Positions 61,038 to 64,000 of a stretch of 64,000 nucleotides of DNA are shown here, one piece after another. Made by a program: the position numbers and the translations under genes. Every line of letters begins with the position of its first letter. The stretch's first letter is position 1. A model generated the notes under the pieces. That model made no database searches and was not told the origin of the DNA. It saw nothing but the letters and a program-made list of their open reading frames with translations. This DNA is from Nonomuraea harbinensis (GTDB taxonomy: Bacteria > Actinomycetota > Actinomycetes > Streptosporangiales > Streptosporangiaceae). The stretch lies in contig NZ_JAHKRN010000001.1 of NCBI RefSeq assembly GCF_019396385.1, forward strand, positions 1 through 64,000, in the 5' to 3' direction.

Positions 61038-62117
61038 ATGAGACGCGTGCACATCCCCCTGGCCCTCGCGGTCCTGCTGGCCGCGTTCGCGTTCGCCGTC
61101 CCCGCGCACGCTGCGCCGGTCATCTGCGAGAAGTACGGCTCGGCGCAAGTCCAGAACGGCCGCTACATCGTGCAGAACAACGTGTGGGGCGCTAGCACGG
61201 CCCAGTGCATCGACGTCAACCAGAACGGCGGCTTCACCGTCACCCAGGCGGCGCACAACAACGCCACCAACGGCGCGCCCGCCGCCTACCCGTCCATCTA
61301 CGCCGGGTGCCACTACGCCGCCTGCACCACCGGCAGCGGCCTGCCCGTGCGGGCGGACGCGAGCGGGTTCGGCAACCTGCGCTCCAGCGTCAGCATGAGC
61401 TATCCGGGCAGCGGCACCTGGAACGCCGCCTACGACCTGTGGTTCGACCCCACCCCGCGGACCGACGGGCAGAACACCGGCGCCGAGCTGATGATCTGGC
61501 TGAACCACCGGGGCTCCATCCAGCCGATCGGCTCCCGCGTCGGCACCGCCAACCTGGCCGGCGGCACCTGGGACGTGTGGTTCGGCAACGTCGGATGGAA
61601 CGTCATCTCCTACGTCCGCACCTCGCCGGCCAGCTCGATCGACTTCGCCGTCGACACGTTCTTCTCCGACGTCGTCGCCCGCGGCTACGGCCAGCGCTCC
61701 TGGTATCTGACCAGCGTGCAGGCCGGGTTCGAGCCCTGGGTGGGCGGCGCGGGGCTGGCCGTCAACTCCTTCGCCGTGACCACCTCGGGCGGCCAGGACC
61801 CGCAGCCGGGCGGCTCCTGCCAGGCCACCGCCACCACCCAGGGCCAGTGGGCCACCGGATACGTCGTCCAGCCCGTCACGGTCGCGAACCGCGGCTCCTC
61901 GCCGATCTCCGGCTGGCGGGTCACCTTCACCCTGCCGGCCGGCCACGCCATCACCGGCTCCTGGGGCGCCCAGCTCTCCACCAGCGGCCAGACGGTGACC
62001 GCCACCAACTTCCCCTACAACGGCAGCCTCGCCCCGGGCGCGAGCACCACCTTCGGCTTCCAGGCCGCCAAGCCGAGCGGGAGCTCCGCCCTGCCGTCCG
62101 GCTACACGTGCGCCTGA
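61038..62117 (+). CDS. GH12 endoglucanase with CBM2
   Basis: About 359 residues. Signal RRVHIPLALAVLLAAFAFAV ending in PAHA, mature start APVICEKYGSAQVQNGRYIV. The GH12 domain (about 25-250) shows GAPAAYPSIYAGCHYAAC, the nucleophile in TGAELMIWLNHRG and the acid/base in SVQAGFEPW. CBM2 covers about 260-359. It closely resembles Streptomyces CelB-type enzymes and cuts amorphous cellulose. ATG at 61038 is preferred to GTG at 61023. Its stop abuts the stop of the convergent kinase gene. Confidence 0.92.
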   Translation: MRRVHIPLALAVLLAAFAFAVPAHAAPVICEKYGSAQVQNGRYIVQNNVWGASTAQCIDVNQNGGFTVTQAAHNNATNGAPAAYPSIYAGCHYAACTTGSGLPVRADASGFGNLRSSVSMSYPGSGTWNAAYDLWFDPTPRTDGQNTGAELMIWLNHRGSIQPIGSRVGTANLAGGTWDVWFGNVGWNVISYVRTSPASSIDFAVDTFFSDVVARGYGQRSWYLTSVQAGFEPWVGGAGLAVNSFAVTTSGGQDPQPGGSCQATATTQGQWATGYVVQPVTVANRGSSPISGWRVTFTLPAGHAITGSWGAQLSTSGQTVTATNFPYNGSLAPGASTTFGFQAAKPSGSSALPSGYTCA

Positions 62118-63389
62118 TCAGGGTGAGCGGCGGGCGGCGGTGATCTCGTTGAGGCTGATCTCCAACTGGGTGCGGCAGGCCGGGGCGAGCCGGCCCTCGC
62201 GCTCCCGGTCGGCCAGCTTCCTGCGCAGGCCGGCCAGGAGCGAGTCCTCCTGCCCCGGGGACACCAGCGCCCCCCGCAGCACCTGCTTGAGATCCAGCGC
62301 CACGTCACCGCCGAGCGCGCCGCACACGTCGGAGCCCTCCAGCGTGGCGTGGAAGCCGTCGACCGCCTGCCGGACCGTCCGCCCCTCGGCCGGGGAGCGC
62401 TCCATCGACGGCATCGAAGCGGACGGCATCGACGTGGACGGCAGCGACGCCACGGGCGAGGCCGGCGGCGACGCCGTCACCCCGGGCGGCATCGCGTCCC
62501 GGGGCAACTCCATCAGCGCCACCAGCGACAGCGCGAGCACCCCTGCTCCCGCCACGGCCAGGCCGCGCCGCAGCCGCTTGGGCAGGCTGAGCGCGGCCGT
62601 CAGCGCCGCCGCGACCTCCGCCGCCTCCGGGCGGCGGGCCGGCTCCGGGTCGAGGCACCGCTGGCAGAGCAGCGCGATCGCGTGCGGCGCGCCCGGCGGG
62701 CGCGGCGGCGGGTACGGGCGGCGCGCCGTCTCCAGCTGCTCCCACGTGGTCTCCGGGTACGGGGTACGCCCCTCGATCATGGTGAACAGCAGCACGCCCA
62801 GCGCGTACACGTCCACGGCCGGATGGGTCGGCGCCCCCGCCAGCCGCTCGGGCGCCACGTACGGCGGCGTGCCCCGCTCGTCGTCGGGGTCGCCCGCCCA
62901 GGCCGCGATGCCGAAGTCGAGCAGCTTCAGCCCGTCGCCGGTGAGCAGCACGTTCTCGGCCGTGACGTCCCGGTGCACGAGCCCGCGGGCGTGCCCGGCG
63001 GCCAGCACGCGGGCGGTCCGCATGGCGACGGCCGCCGCCTCCGCCCACGGCAGCGGCCCCCTCTCCAGGCGCTCGGCCAGCGGCACCCCGTCGAGCAGCG
63101 GCATCACGACGAAGGCCGCGACCTCCCCGCTGGTGGTCACGGCCTCGCCGTAGTCGTAGATCTCGATGGCGTCCGGATGGATGAACCGGGCCGCGGCCCG
63201 TGCCTCGCTCCGCGCTCTCACCCGGTCGCCGAGGCCCGTCTGCAGGGACGAGCACTGCACCTTGACCGCGACCATGCGGTGCAGCGACTGGTCGAAGGCG
63301 CGCCAGATGACGGACATGCCGCCCCGGGCCAGCGGGTCCAGGAGCAGGTACCTGCGGGCCAGGATGTCGCCGGGTTCATGCCGAGTCAC
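62118..63389 (-). CDS. Membrane Ser/Thr protein kinase
   Basis: 423 residues. The kinase domain (about 10-270) is complete: glycine loop LARGGMSVIW, VAVKVQ, HRDVTAENVLL, DFGIAAW and the APERLAG motif. A single membrane helix (RGLAVAGAGVLALSLVALM, about 280-300) leads to an outer part with a Ser/Pro/Met linker and a 100-residue helical domain with two Cys. It is an active Hanks-type kinase with an external sensor. The ATG lies 14 bases inside the LacI gene's end, so it follows the likely CebR gene in an operon; a role in sugar sensing is possible but unproved. Confidence 0.88.
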   Translation of the reverse strand: MTRHEPGDILARRYLLLDPLARGGMSVIWRAFDQSLHRMVAVKVQCSSLQTGLGDRVRARSEARAAARFIHPDAIEIYDYGEAVTTSGEVAAFVVMPLLDGVPLAERLERGPLPWAEAAAVAMRTARVLAAGHARGLVHRDVTAENVLLTGDGLKLLDFGIAAWAGDPDDERGTPPYVAPERLAGAPTHPAVDVYALGVLLFTMIEGRTPYPETTWEQLETARRPYPPPRPPGAPHAIALLCQRCLDPEPARRPEAAEVAAALTAALSLPKRLRRGLAVAGAGVLALSLVALMELPRDAMPPGVTASPPASPVASLPSTSMPSASMPSMERSPAEGRTVRQAVDGFHATLEGSDVCGALGGDVALDLKQVLRGALVSPGQEDSLLAGLRRKLADREREGRLAPACRTQLEISLNEITAARRSP

Positions 63390-64000
63390 GGATGACCAGT
63401 TCTGTCGGGAGAATCGGATCGATCCCTGTCGTTCCGGACAGTAGCAACCTGGTCGCGATGGTGGCCACCTCCTCGACAGGCTGGCGTACGGTCGTGAGCG
63501 CGGGGTTGGTGTGCCGCGCCACCGGGGCGTCGTCGAACCCGATCACCGCCACGTCGGCCGGCACCCTGCGGCCGGCCCTGCGCAGCGCCTGCATCGCCCC
63601 GGCGGCCATCAGGTCGGAGGCGGCGAAGACCGCGTCCAGGCCGGGGGCGTGGCGCAGCAGCCACTGCATGGCGTGGGTGCCCGAGGCGGCGGTGAAGTCC
63701 CCGTACGCGACGGGCACCTCGGCCACGCCCGCCTCCCGCAACGTCTTGACCAGGCCGTCGAGCCGGTCCCTGGCGGCGGGCAGCGAGGGCGGGCCGCCGA
63801 TGGCGGCCACCGACTTGCGGCCGGTGAGCAGGAAGTGCTCGGCGGCCTGGCGCCCGCCGTCGTAGTTGTCGACGTCGGCGAACGGCAGTTTCAGGTCGTG
63901 GGGCGGCCGGCCGATGTTGCGCACGGTGATGCCGGAGGTGCAGAGCTTGATGGCGAGGGGGTGCCGCTCCCTGGCGCCGACGAGCAGCACCGCGCCGGAC
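63376..64000 (-). CDS. LacI-family regulator, truncated by window edge (probable CebR)
   Basis: Only the C-terminal part, about 204 codons, is in the window; the HTH lies beyond the right edge. Visible LacI sugar-binding elements are DVDNYDGGRQAAEHFLLTGRKSVAAIGG, AVFAASDLMAAGAMQALRRAGRRVPADVAVIGFDDAPVARHTNPALTTVRQP. Two perfect TGGGAGCGCTCCCA boxes in the same cluster are the known target of CebR, so this is the natural candidate; cellobiose would be the inducer. Neither the HTH nor a cebEFG transporter can be checked here. Confidence 0.8.
   Translation of the reverse strand, partial: SGAVLLVGARERHPLAIKLCTSGITVRNIGRPPHDLKLPFADVDNYDGGRQAAEHFLLTGRKSVAAIGGPPSLPAARDRLDGLVKTLREAGVAEVPVAYGDFTAASGTHAMQWLLRHAPGLDAVFAASDLMAAGAMQALRRAGRRVPADVAVIGFDDAPVARHTNPALTTVRQPVEEVATIATRLLLSGTTGIDPILPTELVIRDSA

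Overview
The window is chromosomal DNA from a high-GC filamentous actinomycete. Uniformly high GC, many GTG/TTG starts, ATGA/GTGA gene overlaps, a geosmin synthase, an AfsR/SARP regulator, a DivIVA-type coiled-coil protein, DisA/RadA and a CBM2-rich cellulase cluster all fit Streptosporangiales (Nonomuraea/Microbispora-like) better than Streptomyces; this placement is inference. No tRNA, rRNA, CRISPR array, insertion sequence or phage gene was seen.

Region 1 (0.3-12.2 kb) holds housekeeping and small regulator/target pairs: an EboE-like protein, a MarR/cupin divergent pair with a clear operator, a decayed NAD(P)-binding gene flanked by tandem copies of its own 3' end, mutY, disA, an HxlR/NmrA divergent pair, a MerR-trxA-radA operon with a leaderless-looking MerR promoter, and a sugar isomerase-methyltransferase-TetR operon. 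Region 2 (12.2-23.4 kb) has a large membrane Fe-S reductase with a strong terminator, a glycosyltransferase with its partner protein, CsoR with its operator, several lineage-type proteins, a gamma-carbonic anhydrase, a DivIVA-domain protein, and a GntR regulator with matching palindromes at two promoters.

Region 3 (23.4-28.5 kb) is a six-gene operon for 3-hydroxyanthranilate breakdown: hydratase/decarboxylase, aminomuconate deaminase (RidA), 3-hydroxyanthranilate dioxygenase, aminocarboxymuconate-semialdehyde decarboxylase, an orphan substrate-binding lipoprotein and kynureninase. Region 4 (28.5-39.5 kb) carries cell-wall enzymes (an amidase and an M23 peptidase sharing a near-identical C-terminal domain, and an NlpC/P60 protein), an AfsR-like regulator preceded by three 11-bp-spaced direct repeats, a NERD-pseudokinase fusion, and a DJ-1/MarR operon under a long palindrome.

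Region 5 (39.4-45.5 kb) is the most unusual part. Two paralogous family-2 encapsulin shell proteins, one with and one without a cyclic-nucleotide-binding insertion, lie directly upstream of and coupled to a geosmin synthase, with a polyprenyl diphosphate synthase just before them on the same strand. This suggests a protein nanocompartment for sesquiterpenoid odorant synthesis. A STAS gene converging on the operon has a leader that can fold over its own ribosome-binding site and start codon.

Region 6 (45.6-49.2 kb) has an alcohol dehydrogenase, an epimerase, an RsbW-type ATPase and a DUF1992 protein. Region 7 (49.3-64 kb) is a cellulose/mannan degradation locus: GH6, GH48-GH9-GH5 (translationally coupled), an AA10 lytic monooxygenase with a His-rich membrane partner, GH12, a Ser/Thr kinase and a truncated LacI-family regulator. 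Two perfect CebR-type boxes and two TGAAAnTTTCA palindromes sit in the divergent promoter regions. The LacI protein running off the right edge is the likely CebR.
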